The notes beneath the pieces are model-generated. The model worked only from the letters and a program-made list of their open reading frames with translations. It ran no database searches and was not told the DNA's origin. Made by a program: the position numbers and the translations under genes. Of a DNA stretch of 64,000 nt, positions 1 through 7,789 are shown in pieces. The DNA comes from JAFKFH01 sp017307375 (GTDB lineage: Bacteria > Pseudomonadota > Alphaproteobacteria > Ferrovibrionales > Ferrovibrionaceae), in assembly GCA_965229335.1 (NCBI GenBank), contig OZ245874.1, positions 3,596,001 through 3,660,000 on the forward strand, in the 5' to 3' direction. The stretch's first letter is position 1, and every line of letters begins with the position of its first letter.

Positions 1-135
1 CTGGCCGGCAGCGTCGGCATCGCGCTGTGTCCCGAGCATGGCAGGACGGCCGAGGCCCTGCTGGCGGCCGCGGACGCGGCGATGTACGCAGCCAAGCGTT
101 CCGGCGGTGCCGGTTGGGCCCTGGCCGTCAGCTGA
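1..135 (+). CDS. GGDEF-domain protein, C-terminal end (partial)
   Basis: Reading frame 1 is open from the first base and ends in TGA at 133-135, giving 44 residues. The tail has the typical end of a diguanylate cyclase GGDEF domain: a SVGIA strand, then a helix with ADAAMYAAKRSG. GGDEF proteins make cyclic-di-GMP; the catalytic GGDEF motif itself lies outside the window, so activity cannot be judged. The last 8 bases overlap the end of the convergent cupin gene. Confidence 0.8.
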   Translation: MAGSVGIALCPEHGRTAEALLAAADAAMYAAKRSGGAGWALAVS

Positions 136-454
136 CCGCGCCCGAATGCACGGCCAGCCAGATCGTCGGTTGGTCGGGGTCGGTCCAGTCGACGCGGTGG
201 CGGCGATGGGCGGGCAGGAATACATGGTCGCCCGCCCGCATCAGCCTGGCATCGGCCTCGCCCTCCAGGCGCAGCCGTGCCGCGCCGGCCAGCACGACGA
301 CCCATTCATCCTGCGGCTGGTCGTACCAGAAACCCGGCGGGCTGGCCTGGCCGCTGGAGACGATGCGCTCGATCTTCAGTCCCGGGGCCGCATGCAGCAG
401 GTCGACCTGCTCGTCGTCGAGGGGAAATGCCAGGTCGGAGAACAGATTTGGCGT
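128..454 (-). CDS. Small cupin-domain protein
   Basis: A 108-residue single-domain cupin. The stretch DEWVVVLAGAARLRLEG (about residues 50-66) followed by GDHVFLPAHRRHRVDW matches the two conserved cupin strands, with histidines that could bind metal in the second motif. I chose the GTG start at 454 because GGAAGG lies eight bases upstream; an ATG at 502 is in frame but has no ribosome binding site and would overlap the divergent gene at 501. Small cupins of this type are mostly uncharacterised; the substrate is unknown. Confidence 0.75.
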   Translation of the reverse strand, partial: TPNLFSDLAFPLDDEQVDLLHAAPGLKIERIVSSGQASPPGFWYDQPQDEWVVVLAGAARLRLEGEADARLMRAGDHVFLPAHRRHRVDWTDPDQPTIWLAVHSGAVS

Positions 455-500
455 CACGGGGCCCTTCCGGCAGCGGCCGAGGATCGGTAGAGTTTTGCCC

Positions 501-1133
501 ATGGCGCGACCCGAGACCAGCCCGATCGACTACTATTACTCGCCGATCTCGGCCTTCGCGTATCTCGGCGAGGGCGAGTTGCGGCGGATCGCCAGGCGTC
601 ATCGCCAGACCATCCGCTATCTGCCGATCGATCTCGAACAGGTCCGGGCGGCGCTGGGCCTTGTCGTGCCGGCCGATGTGGCCGATGCGCGGCGCAGCTA
701 CCGGCTGGTCGAACTGAACCGCTGGGCGCGCCAGCGCCGCCTCGACATCCGCCTGAAGCCGCTGCACTGGCCGATCGCCAGCCCGCTGGCGGCCCGCCTG
801 GTCCATGCGGCGGAGCTGACCGGGCTCGACCCCGGGCCGCTGTCGCAGGCGCTGCTGCGCGGAGTCTGGCGCGACGAGCGCAACATTGCCGATCTCGGCG
901 ACCTGCGCGACCTGATCGACACCGCCGGCTTCGATGCCGACAAGCTGCTGGCCCTGGCCGATACCAACGCCGTGATCGAACGCTTCGAGGGGGCGACGCA
1001 GGCCGCGATCCGCCGCGGCGTCTTCGGCTCGCCGACCTATTTCTGGCGCGGCGAAATGTTCTTCGGCCAGGACCGCCTCGATTTCCTCGACCGTGCCATC
1101 GCCGCGGCGCGGCGGGCCGAGCAGCCGCGATGA
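501..1133 (+). CDS. 2-hydroxychromene-2-carboxylate isomerase family protein (DsbA/GST-kappa fold)
   Basis: 210 residues. The N-terminus carries YYYSPISAFAY, the active-site strand of the GST-kappa/HCCA isomerase group, in which the thioredoxin CXXC is replaced by a serine-based glutathione site. The C-terminus has GVFGSPTYFWRGEMFFGQDRLDFL, the conserved cis-proline strand and final helix of the family. Known members isomerise 2-hydroxychromene-2-carboxylate in naphthalene breakdown with glutathione, but many homologues have no assigned substrate and no naphthalene genes are nearby. The stop overlaps the next start (ATGA), so it is probably cotranslated with the phosphatase. Confidence 0.85.
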   Translation: MARPETSPIDYYYSPISAFAYLGEGELRRIARRHRQTIRYLPIDLEQVRAALGLVVPADVADARRSYRLVELNRWARQRRLDIRLKPLHWPIASPLAARLVHAAELTGLDPGPLSQALLRGVWRDERNIADLGDLRDLIDTAGFDADKLLALADTNAVIERFEGATQAAIRRGVFGSPTYFWRGEMFFGQDRLDFLDRAIAAARRAEQPR

Positions 1134-1636
1134 CCGCGCCTGTCATCGGAGTGCTGTTCGTCTGCACCGGCAACATCTGCCGGTCGCCGACCGCGGAAGG
1201 CGCCTTCCGGGCAGCGGTCGCGGCAGCCGGGCTGTCGCACCGCATCCGCGCCGCCTCGGCCGGCACGCATGGCTATCATGTCGGCGAACCGCCCGACCCG
1301 CGCTCGCTCGCCACCGCTCGGCGGTTCGGCGTCGATCTCGGCGCGCAGCGTGCCCGCCAGGTCGAGATCGAGGATTTCACCGGGTTCCGCTACCTCCTGG
1401 CCGCCGATCACGGCCATCTGGCCTGGCTCAGGCGCCGCGCGCCGGCCGGCGCCACCGCGCGCATCGAGCTGATGACCGCCTTCGCCGCCGCGGGGCGGGG
1501 CGCGGAGGTCGGCGACCCCTATTACGGGGGGCAGGATGGCTTCGACAGGGTCTGGCATCAGGTCCAGGCCGCGGCGGCGGGCCTGCTGCTTCATATACAA
1601 AGGTACGATCTGGGCGGCACCCGGGACAAAGGTTGA
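1130..1636 (+). CDS. Low-molecular-weight protein-tyrosine-phosphatase family protein
   Basis: 168 residues. The P-loop VCTGNICRS at residues 11-19 gives the CX5R signature, with nucleophile C12 and R18, and the general acid D129 lies in GDPYYGG. The family dephosphorylates phosphotyrosine, often on exopolysaccharide kinases; relatives act as arsenate reductases. No capsule or arsenic genes are adjacent, so the substrate is open. The start overlaps the upstream stop by four bases. Confidence 0.9.
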   Translation: MTAPVIGVLFVCTGNICRSPTAEGAFRAAVAAAGLSHRIRAASAGTHGYHVGEPPDPRSLATARRFGVDLGAQRARQVEIEDFTGFRYLLAADHGHLAWLRRRAPAGATARIELMTAFAAAGRGAEVGDPYYGGQDGFDRVWHQVQAAAAGLLLHIQRYDLGGTRDKG

Positions 1637-2001
1637 ACTTGCCAGCCGGTCCCGCTCTGCTAAGAATGGTGGAATAAGGCTTCACCAAGCGGGGACGTGC
1701 GAGCATGGCGGCATCAGCCGCGCCGCATTCGGGGCAGAAGACAGGGGCGTCCGCCGACGTCCCGAATGCCTCGGCGTCCGTCCGAAAGAACTCGTCAGGA
1801 AAATCTTCTCGTGTCGCGGCCCGGCCTGCCGGTCTGGCGTTGCCGCGTCACGCAACCCTGGTTCACCGTCGCGACGCCACCGGACTTGGGGGTCCAGGCA
1901 CTCGTGATGCGCGAACCCGACCCGGTCTATCCACCCCTTCGTTTGCGGGGCTGCCGGGTTGGTGATACCATCTTCAATGTCTTTCAGGCGCGGGCGGTAC
2001 T
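1637..2001. other. Intergenic region upstream of the double cold-shock gene
   Basis: 365 bases between the phosphatase and the cold-shock gene. Short frames exist (for example 1705-1965) but have atypical composition and no recognisable motif, so I do not call a gene. The length would allow a long 5' leader of the kind seen on cold-shock mRNAs, but I see no cold-box-like element that I can defend. Confidence 0.4.
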
Positions 2002-2727
2002 ATGAGTGGCGAGCACAGGGGATACGACGACGACGTCGAGTTGATCACCATCACCGGCAAGGTCAAGTGGTTCAACGCGGTCAAGGGGTTCGGCTTCATC
2101 AGTCCGAATGACGGGGCAGGGGATGTGTTCTTGCACCTCTCGTGCCTGCGCCAGTCGGGCTATGACAGCGTCGACGAAGGGGCGCCGATCACCTGCGAGG
2201 TCGCCAAGCGGCCGAAGGGCATGCAGGCGGTTCGCGTGATCTCGGTCGACTCCGCGCCGGCACGGCCGGCCCGGTCCGGCGGCGGGCAGCAGGATCGCGG
2301 CGGCTATGGCGATCGCGGCGGCTACGGCGGCGACCGGGGTGGCTATGGCGATCGCGGCGGTTACGGCGACCGGGGCGGCTACGGCAATGACCGTGGCGGC
2401 TATGGCGGCGGTGGCTATGGCGATCGCGGGGGCGATTTCGGCGGGCGCGGCGGACGCGCGGGCGGCATGGGCCAGCGCCCGGCACCCGGCGGGCGTTTCC
2501 CGGCGATCGTGGCCGAGGGCGAGTTCATGGATGCCACCGTCAAGTGGTTCAACCCGGTCAAGGGCTACGGCTTCGTGACGCAGGGCGAGGGCACCCAGGA
2601 CATCTTCGTCCACATGGAAGTGCTGCGCCGCATGGGCGTCAACGAACTGCAGCCCGGCCAGACCGTCAAGGTCCGGATCGGCCAGGGGCCGAAGGGGCCG
2701 CAAGTCGCCGAGCTGCGGATGGATTGA
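2002..2727 (+). CDS. Protein with two cold-shock domains joined by an RGG/YGDRGG-rich linker
   Basis: 241 residues. The first cold-shock domain (about 14-85) has GKVKWFNAVKGFGFI and DVFLH (RNP1 and RNP2). The second (about 174-241) has ATVKWFNPVKGYGFV and DIFVH. Double-domain cold-shock proteins are common in alphaproteobacteria and bind single-stranded nucleic acid. The unusual part is the linker (about 92-157), made of repeated GGYGDRGG-type units rich in Gly, Arg, Tyr and Asp, resembling the RGG boxes of eukaryotic RNA-binding proteins. It is probably disordered. A hairpin follows the stop. Confidence 0.93.
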   Translation: MSGEHRGYDDDVELITITGKVKWFNAVKGFGFISPNDGAGDVFLHLSCLRQSGYDSVDEGAPITCEVAKRPKGMQAVRVISVDSAPARPARSGGGQQDRGGYGDRGGYGGDRGGYGDRGGYGDRGGYGNDRGGYGGGGYGDRGGDFGGRGGRAGGMGQRPAPGGRFPAIVAEGEFMDATVKWFNPVKGYGFVTQGEGTQDIFVHMEVLRRMGVNELQPGQTVKVRIGQGPKGPQVAELRMD

Positions 2728-2734
2728 TGATTTC

Positions 2735-2761
2735 AGGGCCGGCTGCGGTGCTGCCGGCCCT
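2735..2761 (+). terminator. Hairpin after the double cold-shock gene
   Basis: A perfect 9-bp inverted repeat (AGGGCCGGC, 9-nt loop, GCCGGCCCT) starts eight bases after the stop. There is no T-run after it, so it may stabilise the mRNA end or support Rho-dependent termination rather than act as a classical intrinsic terminator. Confidence 0.5.
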
Positions 2762-2781
2762 GTGATGCCGTCTGCGGATCG

Positions 2782-3899
2782 GTGATCTCCGGCGTGTCGA
2801 CGCGCCCGCGTTTCATCGGCAGCGATGTTTATCGCCGTTCGACCTACGGCGAGCGTCATCCGCTGTCCATTCCGCGTGTGCCGCTGACCATCGATCTGTG
2901 CCGGGCGCTCGGCTGGCTGCAACCCGGCGACTATGTCGAATGTGCGCCGGCCAGCGTGGCCGAACTCGCCCGGTTCCACGATCCCGACTACATCGCCGTC
3001 GTCCAGCAGGGCGAGCGCACCGGCCAGCTCGATATCGAGGTGATGCGACGGCACAATCTCGGCAAGCTCGAAAATCCGGTCCATCCGACGATGTTCCTGC
3101 GGCCGGCCACCGCCGTCGGCGCGACCTTGCGCGCCGTCGACCTGGTGGCCGGGGCGGGACGGTCTACAGCCCGGCCGGCGGCACGCATCATGGCCAGCGC
3201 GACCGGGCGGCGGGTTTCTGCTATTTCAACGACCCGGTGATCGGCATCCTCGACCTGCTCGACCGCGGCATCGCGCCGGTCGCCTATGTCGATCTGGATC
3301 TGCATCACGGCGATGGCGTCGAGGCGGCGTTCCGCGGCGACCCCCGCGTTCTCTGCCTGTCGATCCACGAGGCGGGCCGCTGGCCCCATACCGGCCAGGC
3401 CGACGACCGCGCCGGCGGCTCGGCCCGGAACTTCCCCGTTCCGCCTGGCATGAACGACAGCGAGTTCGACTATCTCGGCGAGGCGGCGATCCTGCCGCTG
3501 CTGGCCCGGCTGGGGCCGCAGGCGATCTTCGTGCAGGCCGGGGCCGACGCGCTGGCCGACGACCCGATGGGCGGCCAGCAGCTTTCCAACCTCGCCTATT
3601 GGCGGATGATCGCGCGGCTCCAGGATGTCTCGCCGCGGCTGATCGTGGCCGGCGGGGGCGGCTACAATCCGTGGGCGGTGGCGCGTTGCTGGGCCGGGAT
3701 CTGGGCCGTGCTGACCGGTGCCGTGGTGCCGCAACGCCTGCCGGACGCAGCCGAGGCGTTGCTGCGGCAGGTCACCTGGAACCGCAGCCAGGGCCGCAAC
3801 CCGCCGCAGCACTGGTTCACCACGCTGGCCGACGCGCCCCGGCCCGGTGCGGTGCGCGAGGCCGTCAAGCATCTGACCGATCTGGCGCTGGCGCCGTGA
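2782..3899 (+). pseudogene. Histone deacetylase / AcuC-like deacetylase, frameshifted
   Basis: The family is clear, but the gene lies in two frames. The N-terminal part (2782 to about 3155) has YRRSTYGERHPLSIPRVP and FHDPDYI. The rest (about 3156-3899) has GGTHHGQ, GFCYFND, the metal-binding DLDLHHGDGVE, GADALADDP and a final GGGGY. The join falls in a G-rich run (GGGGCGGG, about 3151-3158), where one missing G would restore a 372-residue protein, the normal family length. All catalytic motifs survive, so this is either a very recent mutation or a sequencing error. Such enzymes deacetylate acetyl-lysine, polyamines or related amides. Start is GTG 2782 or GTG 2794. Confidence 0.85.
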
Positions 3900-3959
3900 A
3901 CGCTTGACCTGCCGGGTGGGGCGTGATCGTCTCGCGCCCTTCCTCGATCGCAGTGTTCC

Positions 3960-4412
3960 ATGACCGACAGCATTCCCGACGGCTTCATCCCCATCGAGCA
4001 TTCCGCGAGCTTCGGGCGCCACACCGGCCCGTTCTACGACGGCCAGGACGAGGCGGGCTTCGTGCGCGCCTTCCGCCCCGACGCGCGCCACGGCAATTCG
4101 CTCGGCATGGTGCATGGCGGGATGCTGATGACCTTCGCCGATATCGTGCTGGCGCGTGCCGTGCGCGAGGTGGCGGCCGGCCGCCCGTTCGTGACCCTGC
4201 GCATGACCAGCGATTTCGTGACCCCCGCCCGCACCGGCGACTGGGTCGAGGGGCGCGCCAAGGTGACGCGGCAGGCACGCGGCGTCGTCTTCGTCCGCGG
4301 GCGGCTGACCGTGGGGAATCGACTGGTGCTGAAGGCCGACGGATTGTTCCGTGTGCTGACCCCGCGCGAGCGTCGTGCCGGGGGGGAACCGGCGCCCGCC
4401 GACGGCACTTAG
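3960..4412 (+). CDS. PaaI-family hotdog-fold thioesterase
   Basis: 150 residues. The motif GMVHGGMLMTFADIVLARAV is the conserved HGG-containing segment and central helix of PaaI-type hotdog thioesterases. It is followed by the strand FVTLRMTSDFVTPARTGDWVEG, where substrate CoA is usually bound. Such enzymes hydrolyse acyl-CoA or aryl-CoA thioesters. No pathway genes adjoin it, so the substrate is not predictable. Confidence 0.9.
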   Translation: MTDSIPDGFIPIEHSASFGRHTGPFYDGQDEAGFVRAFRPDARHGNSLGMVHGGMLMTFADIVLARAVREVAAGRPFVTLRMTSDFVTPARTGDWVEGRAKVTRQARGVVFVRGRLTVGNRLVLKADGLFRVLTPRERRAGGEPAPADGT

Positions 4413-4598
4413 CAGGTGCCCGGATCGGGCTGGCCGATGCTTGACTTCGCGGTTCTGCTCTGCGACCGTCTGGCATCGATCATCGGACCCAGCATGCCGC
4501 CATCCCAGGGGATTCCGGCGGTATGTGCCTTCGATCGTATGGTCGTCAGTTCTAGCCGAGACCGGACGACCATCGACCTACCTTCTATGGAGACCTCT

Positions 4599-4802
4599 AT
4601 GGCGAGCGGTACCGTTAAGTGGTTCAATATGACCAAGGGCTATGGCTTCATCGCGCCGGATGGCGGCGGGGCCGACGTGTTCGTGCACATCACCGCCGTG
4701 CAGGCGGCCGGGATGCGTGAACTGAAGGAGGGCCAGAAGCTCGCCTATGAAATCAGCAACCAGCGTGGCAAGCCGGCAGCGGCAAATCTGCGCGCCGCTT
4801 GA
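4599..4802 (+). CDS. CspA-type cold-shock protein
   Basis: 67 residues, one cold-shock domain: GTVKWFNMTKGYGFI (RNP1) and DVFVHITAV (RNP2), the standard size for CspA-like RNA chaperones. I chose ATG 4599 because GGAG lies seven bases upstream and the protein then begins MASGTVKWF as in the family; the upstream in-frame ATGs would add an unrelated N-terminus. A strong intrinsic terminator follows. Confidence 0.95.
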   Translation: MASGTVKWFNMTKGYGFIAPDGGGADVFVHITAVQAAGMRELKEGQKLAYEISNQRGKPAAANLRAA

Positions 4803-4821
4803 TCTGCTGACTTCCCGGAAG

Positions 4822-4859
4822 GGCGGCGAGTCGCAAGGCTCGCCGCCTTTTTCTTTTTC
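4822..4859 (+). terminator. Intrinsic terminator of the CspA-type gene
   Basis: A 9-bp stem (GGCGGCGAG ... CTCGCCGCC, 4822-4830 with 4839-4847) is followed directly by TTTTTCTTTTT. This is the clearest Rho-independent terminator in the window and separates the gene from the convergent methyltransferase. Confidence 0.92.
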
Positions 4860-4870
4860 CGGTTCGGTGT

Positions 4871-6238
4871 TTAATCGCTGTTCTTGACGTAGAGATAGAG
4901 GCGGCCGCGGATCGGCTGGCCATGGTCCTGGCGCAGCACCACATCGCGGCGCTCGACCTGACGGAACCCGGCCGCCGCCGCCGCCGCCTCGACATGGGCC
5001 GCGCCATGGGCAAACCGCCCGGACGGGCGCAACGCCACCCCGCTGCCCTCGTCGTGCTCGACCGAGAAGGCGGCGTGGCCGCCGGGCCGGACCGCCCGGC
5101 CGAGGCCGGCGAAGACGGCCTCGAGTGCCCCGACATAGACGAACACGTCGCCGGCGACCGCCAGGTCGAAAGCCGCGTCGTGCTGCGCCAGGAACGAGAC
5201 CAGGTCGGCCTGGACCAGCCGGTCATAGACGTCCAGCCGCCGCGCCTGGGCCAGCATCGCCGCCGACAGGTCGACACCGGTCAGGCTGCGTGCATGCGGC
5301 TTCAGCCCGGCGGCGCAAAGCCCGGTACCGCAGCCGAGGTCGACGACGTCGAAGCCGGTGCCGAGCCCGGCGACCAGCGCGGCGATTTCCTCGGGCACAC
5401 GATAGCCGAGCTTGCCCACCAGTTCGGCATCGAAACGTTCGGCATAGGCATCGAACAGCCCGGCGGCGTAGCCGGCCGGGGCGTGGTCGACGTTGGCGCC
5501 GCTCAAGGCGGCGAGGTGATGGGCGACGATCGCGTCGCCCGGCCGCAGCGCCAGGGCGCGGGCGTAGGACGTGGCGGCCCGGCCGGGGCGGCCGGCCCGG
5601 TCGAGATGGCCGAGATCGGCCCACCAGGGCGCGGTGTCGGGCAGCAGGGCCAGCGCCTTGGCCAGGGCGGGCCTGGCGCCGTCGTCGCCGCCCATGGCCA
5701 GGACGCTGCCCAGCCCGGCCCAGCCGTCGGCGTCGCCGGCATCGGCCGCGATCAGCGACCGATAGGCGGCGGCGGCGGCGGCCAGCCGGCCGCGCTGGCG
5801 TTCCACCGCGGCCAGTTGCAGCCGCGCCTCGCGAAAGCCGAGCGGGGCCAGCAGGTCGGCGGCCTCGGCCAGCTGGCCGGCGGCACGCCGCAACAGCGCC
5901 AGATTGAAGCGCGCCGCCGGATGGCCCGGGGCGCGGACCAGCAGGTCGTCATAGGCCCGGGCCGCTTCAGCCGGACGGTCGGCCGCGACCAGGGCGGCGG
6001 CGGCATCGGCGGCGAGATCGACGTCGCCCGGCGCCAGGCGCGCGGCCCGGGCAAGGCTCGCCGCCTGCCGGGCCGCATCGCCGGCGAGGCGGGCGGCCAC
6101 GCCGCGGTTGGACCACAACCGGCCCTGTCCCGGGGCCAGGGCGACGGCCTGGCGGAACGCCGCCTCGGCGGCGCCATGGTTGCCCGCCTGGGCATGGGCG
6201 ACGGCTTGGCGCTGCAGCATGTCGGGATCGGCGATCAT
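4871..6238 (-). CDS. TPR-repeat protein with C-terminal SAM-dependent methyltransferase domain
   Basis: 455 residues. Residues 1 to about 250 are degenerate tetratricopeptide repeats (for example AFRQAVALAPGQGRLWSNRG). From about 270 there is a class I methyltransferase: motif I VVDLGCGTG near residue 300, then LTGVDLSAAMLAQA and an RPGG turn. The layout matches TPR-methyltransferases predicted to modify proteins or small molecules held by the repeats; the substrate is unknown. It is monocistronic and ends close to the shared terminator region. Confidence 0.85.
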   Translation of the reverse strand: MIADPDMLQRQAVAHAQAGNHGAAEAAFRQAVALAPGQGRLWSNRGVAARLAGDAARQAASLARAARLAPGDVDLAADAAAALVAADRPAEAARAYDDLLVRAPGHPAARFNLALLRRAAGQLAEAADLLAPLGFREARLQLAAVERQRGRLAAAAAAYRSLIAADAGDADGWAGLGSVLAMGGDDGARPALAKALALLPDTAPWWADLGHLDRAGRPGRAATSYARALALRPGDAIVAHHLAALSGANVDHAPAGYAAGLFDAYAERFDAELVGKLGYRVPEEIAALVAGLGTGFDVVDLGCGTGLCAAGLKPHARSLTGVDLSAAMLAQARRLDVYDRLVQADLVSFLAQHDAAFDLAVAGDVFVYVGALEAVFAGLGRAVRPGGHAAFSVEHDEGSGVALRPSGRFAHGAAHVEAAAAAAGFRQVERRDVVLRQDHGQPIRGRLYLYVKNSD

Positions 6239-6335
6239 GCGATGATTCCTAACCGATTCCGCCTCTTGGGTGCGAGGGCCTTTGACGTGGGGCGGCGCTG
6301 AGGCTAAATAGCCCTCGCCAGCGTGCGACGAATGG

Positions 6336-6412
6336 CCGGGTGTAGCTCAGCCTGGTAGAGCGCCAGCTTTGGGAGCTGGATGCCGGAGGTTCAAATCCTC
6401 TCGCCCGGACCA
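6336..6412 (+). tRNA. tRNA-Pro (TGG)
   Basis: 77 bases with encoded CCA. The acceptor CCGGGTG pairs with CGCCCGG (one G-U). The anticodon stem CCAGC/GCTGG encloses TTTGGGA, giving anticodon TGG. The T arm contains GGTTCAAATCC. Confidence 0.96.
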
Positions 6413-6461
6413 TCGGCACGCGGCATGATCGGGCAGGATTCGACGGCAGGAGGTTCTCGAC

Positions 6462-6770
6462 GTGACGAAGGTGCGCATCTACAAGCCGGCCAAGAACGCG
6501 ATGCAGTCCGGGCGCGCCAAGACCCGTGACTGGCGCCTGGAGTTCGACACCGCGGAAAACCGCTTCGTCGAGCCGCTGATGGGCTGGACAGGGTCGACCA
6601 GCACGCTGGGCCAGTTCAGCCTGTCGTTCCCGACGAAGGAAGAGGCGATCGCCTACGCCGAGGCCAACCAGCTCGACTACGATCTGGAGGAGCCGGGCCC
6701 GCGCGTCATTCCGCGCCGCGCCTATGCCGACAACTTCGCCTGGGGCAAGGTGCCGACCGGCGCCCGCTGA
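6462..6770 (+). CDS. NADH dehydrogenase (Complex I) NDUFS4-like accessory subunit
   Basis: 102 residues matching the ETC complex I subunit family: KVRIYKPAKNAMQSGRAKT, WRLEFDT, PLMGWTGSTSTLGQ, and FPTKEEAIAYAE. Its mitochondrial homologue NDUFS4 is an accessory subunit of NADH:ubiquinone oxidoreductase, and the bacterial form is largely confined to alphaproteobacteria, which supports the taxonomic guess. Start is GTG 6462, with AGGAGG nine bases upstream. It sits alone between two tRNA genes. Confidence 0.93.
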   Translation: MTKVRIYKPAKNAMQSGRAKTRDWRLEFDTAENRFVEPLMGWTGSTSTLGQFSLSFPTKEEAIAYAEANQLDYDLEEPGPRVIPRRAYADNFAWGKVPTGAR

Positions 6771-6790
6771 CCCGCAGGCTCGCAGATGAC

Positions 6791-6867
6791 GGCCCCGTAG
6801 CTCAGCTGGATAGAGCAATTGCCTTCTAAGCAATAGGTCGCTGGTTCGAATCCAGCCGGGGTCGCCA
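6791..6867 (+). tRNA. tRNA-Arg (TCT), integration site of a genomic island
   Basis: 77 bases with encoded CCA. The acceptor GGCCCCG pairs with CGGGGTC. The anticodon stem ATTGC/GCAAT encloses CTTCTAA, giving anticodon TCT. The last 19 bases are repeated exactly at 12694-12712, so the tRNA remains intact next to an inserted element. Confidence 0.96.
6849..6867 (+). repeat. Left attachment site (attL) of the tRNA-Arg island
   Basis: The 19 bases AATCCAGCCGGGGTCGCCA, the T-arm and acceptor end of tRNA-Arg, recur identically at 12694-12712 in the same orientation. A weaker match continues beyond it (AAATCAA in both flanks). This is the standard footprint of site-specific integration by a tyrosine recombinase into a tRNA 3' end. 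Confidence 0.9.
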
Positions 6868-6904
6868 GTTAAATCAAGGGGTTAGCGGATTTTCAGGCCC
6901 CAAA

Positions 6905-7100
6905 GTTCTACCAAAATCCGCCCGATCACCGGCTGTTCTACCAATTTTCTACCAAGCGAGATGCGCTGAACTGCGGGAAACTGCCGCTTTTTGCGGTTTG
7001 CATCTGTAGTGTCACAGCCCGCCGCCCCACAGTCCGGGCCGGCCAGCTGGTAGAGTTTCCCGTCCGGGCCTGCTGGTCCACCAACGATTCTACCAAAATG
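6905..7100. repeat. Four TTCTACCAA direct repeats near attL
   Basis: TTCTACCAA occurs at 6906-6914, 6936-6944, 6947-6955 and 7088-7096, all in the same orientation, just inside the island; two copies continue as TTCTACCAAAAT. There is no gene in 6868-7155. Clustered short direct repeats beside an attachment site are typical of integrase arm-type or excisionase sites; that role is inferred from position only. Confidence 0.55.
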
Positions 7101-7106
7101 CAGAAA

Positions 7107-7128
7107 GCCCCCGATCAATCTCGGGGGC
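7107..7128 (-). terminator. Terminator of the excisionase-like gene
   Basis: An 8-bp stem GCCCCCGA/TCGGGGGC with a 6-nt loop lies 28 bases past the stop of the leftward HTH gene. On that strand it is followed by TTTCTGCATTTT, a moderately T-rich tail. Confidence 0.65.
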
Positions 7129-7155
7129 TCTGATGGCCTGCTGAAGGGGCTGGCG

Positions 7156-7377
7156 TCAGATCGGCGGCGGTGCCCCGGCCGATGCCCAGGCATCTAACTC
7201 GTCACGGCGGTACAGCACCTTCCTTCCGACGCTCCGCCAGGGAGACCCGCCCTTGCCAGTACGGTAGTTTTCCAGCGTGGAGCGCGACAACCGAAAGTGG
7301 TTGGCCGCTTCTGAAGTCGTCAGCCAGGGGGAGGGGGATGGGGGATGTTTTGTTTCGTCTGTAGTCTCAGTCGTCAT
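7156..7377 (-). CDS. Excisionase/AlpA-like helix-turn-helix DNA-binding protein
   Basis: 73 residues. WLTTSEAANHFRLSRSTLEN is the helix-turn-helix of the MerR-like excisionase group, followed by GGSPWRSVGRKVLYRRDEL, the wing that reads minor-groove DNA. Such proteins are recombination directionality factors or small activators of mobile elements. ATG 7377 is preferred over 7413 because GGAG lies a few bases upstream. Its position beside the attachment site and the repeat cluster fits an Xis role, but the matching integrase is absent. Confidence 0.8.
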   Translation of the reverse strand: MTTETTDETKHPPSPSPWLTTSEAANHFRLSRSTLENYRTGKGGSPWRSVGRKVLYRRDELDAWASAGAPPPI

Positions 7378-7506
7378 GGCGGGCTCCATTCGCAACAGAC
7401 TGAAACTGGCCACACGAAGTACTATCCATAAGATCTGGCAATGTAGTTGAAAAAAAAGAAAATTTTCATCACGTCCAGGACCTAATTATTCTCCAGGTTG
7501 CGGGTA

Positions 7507-7701
7507 TCACTCTATTGGTGACTGAATTTGTCGGAAGAGCACATCACGCATGACATGCCTGCCGACCGGCCACCTGCCGGCTTTGCTCGCCCGCCTCCGG
7601 CCGGGCAGCGAGACAGCGGCGAAACATCGTCCGGCGTCTTCAATCTCCTCACCCCGCCGATCACCAACCCGCAGAGAACTCTGATCCTTCAACTGATCCA
7701 T
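7507..7701 (-). CDS. Hypothetical 64-residue protein of the island
   Basis: I do not recognise this protein. It is called because its ATG at 7701 has a very strong ribosome binding site (GAGGAGGAGG, about five bases upstream) and the frame runs cleanly to a stop. It is charged and basic, with no membrane segment or known motif. It precedes the excisionase-like gene on the same strand with a 129-base AT-rich gap that probably holds that gene's own promoter. Confidence 0.35.
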   Translation of the reverse strand: MDQLKDQSSLRVGDRRGEEIEDAGRCFAAVSLPGRRRASKAGRWPVGRHVMRDVLFRQIQSPIE

Positions 7702-7789
7702 GCCGACCTCCTCCTCAGACGAGGGGGCAGTTCCTCATGTCGTCATGGGGTCAGTTTGTCGTGTCGCCTGACACGCACTCGTACCTTTT

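Noticed and set aside
1705..1965. An 86-residue frame upstream of the double cold-shock gene
   Set aside because: It has weak start signals, unusual composition and no motif; more likely part of a leader region.
4416..4598. An N-terminal extension of the CspA-type protein by 61 residues
   Set aside because: The extension has no homology, while the ATG at 4599 has a good ribosome binding site and gives a normal CspA.
5125..5907. Arginine/proline-rich frames opposite the TPR-methyltransferase
   Set aside because: They are typical GC-driven antisense frames; the methyltransferase and TPR motifs on the other strand are clear.
6882..7193. A 103-residue leftward frame covering the repeat cluster
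   Set aside because: It runs through the TTCTACCAA repeats and the terminator, overlaps the HTH gene in another frame and has no ribosome binding site or motif.
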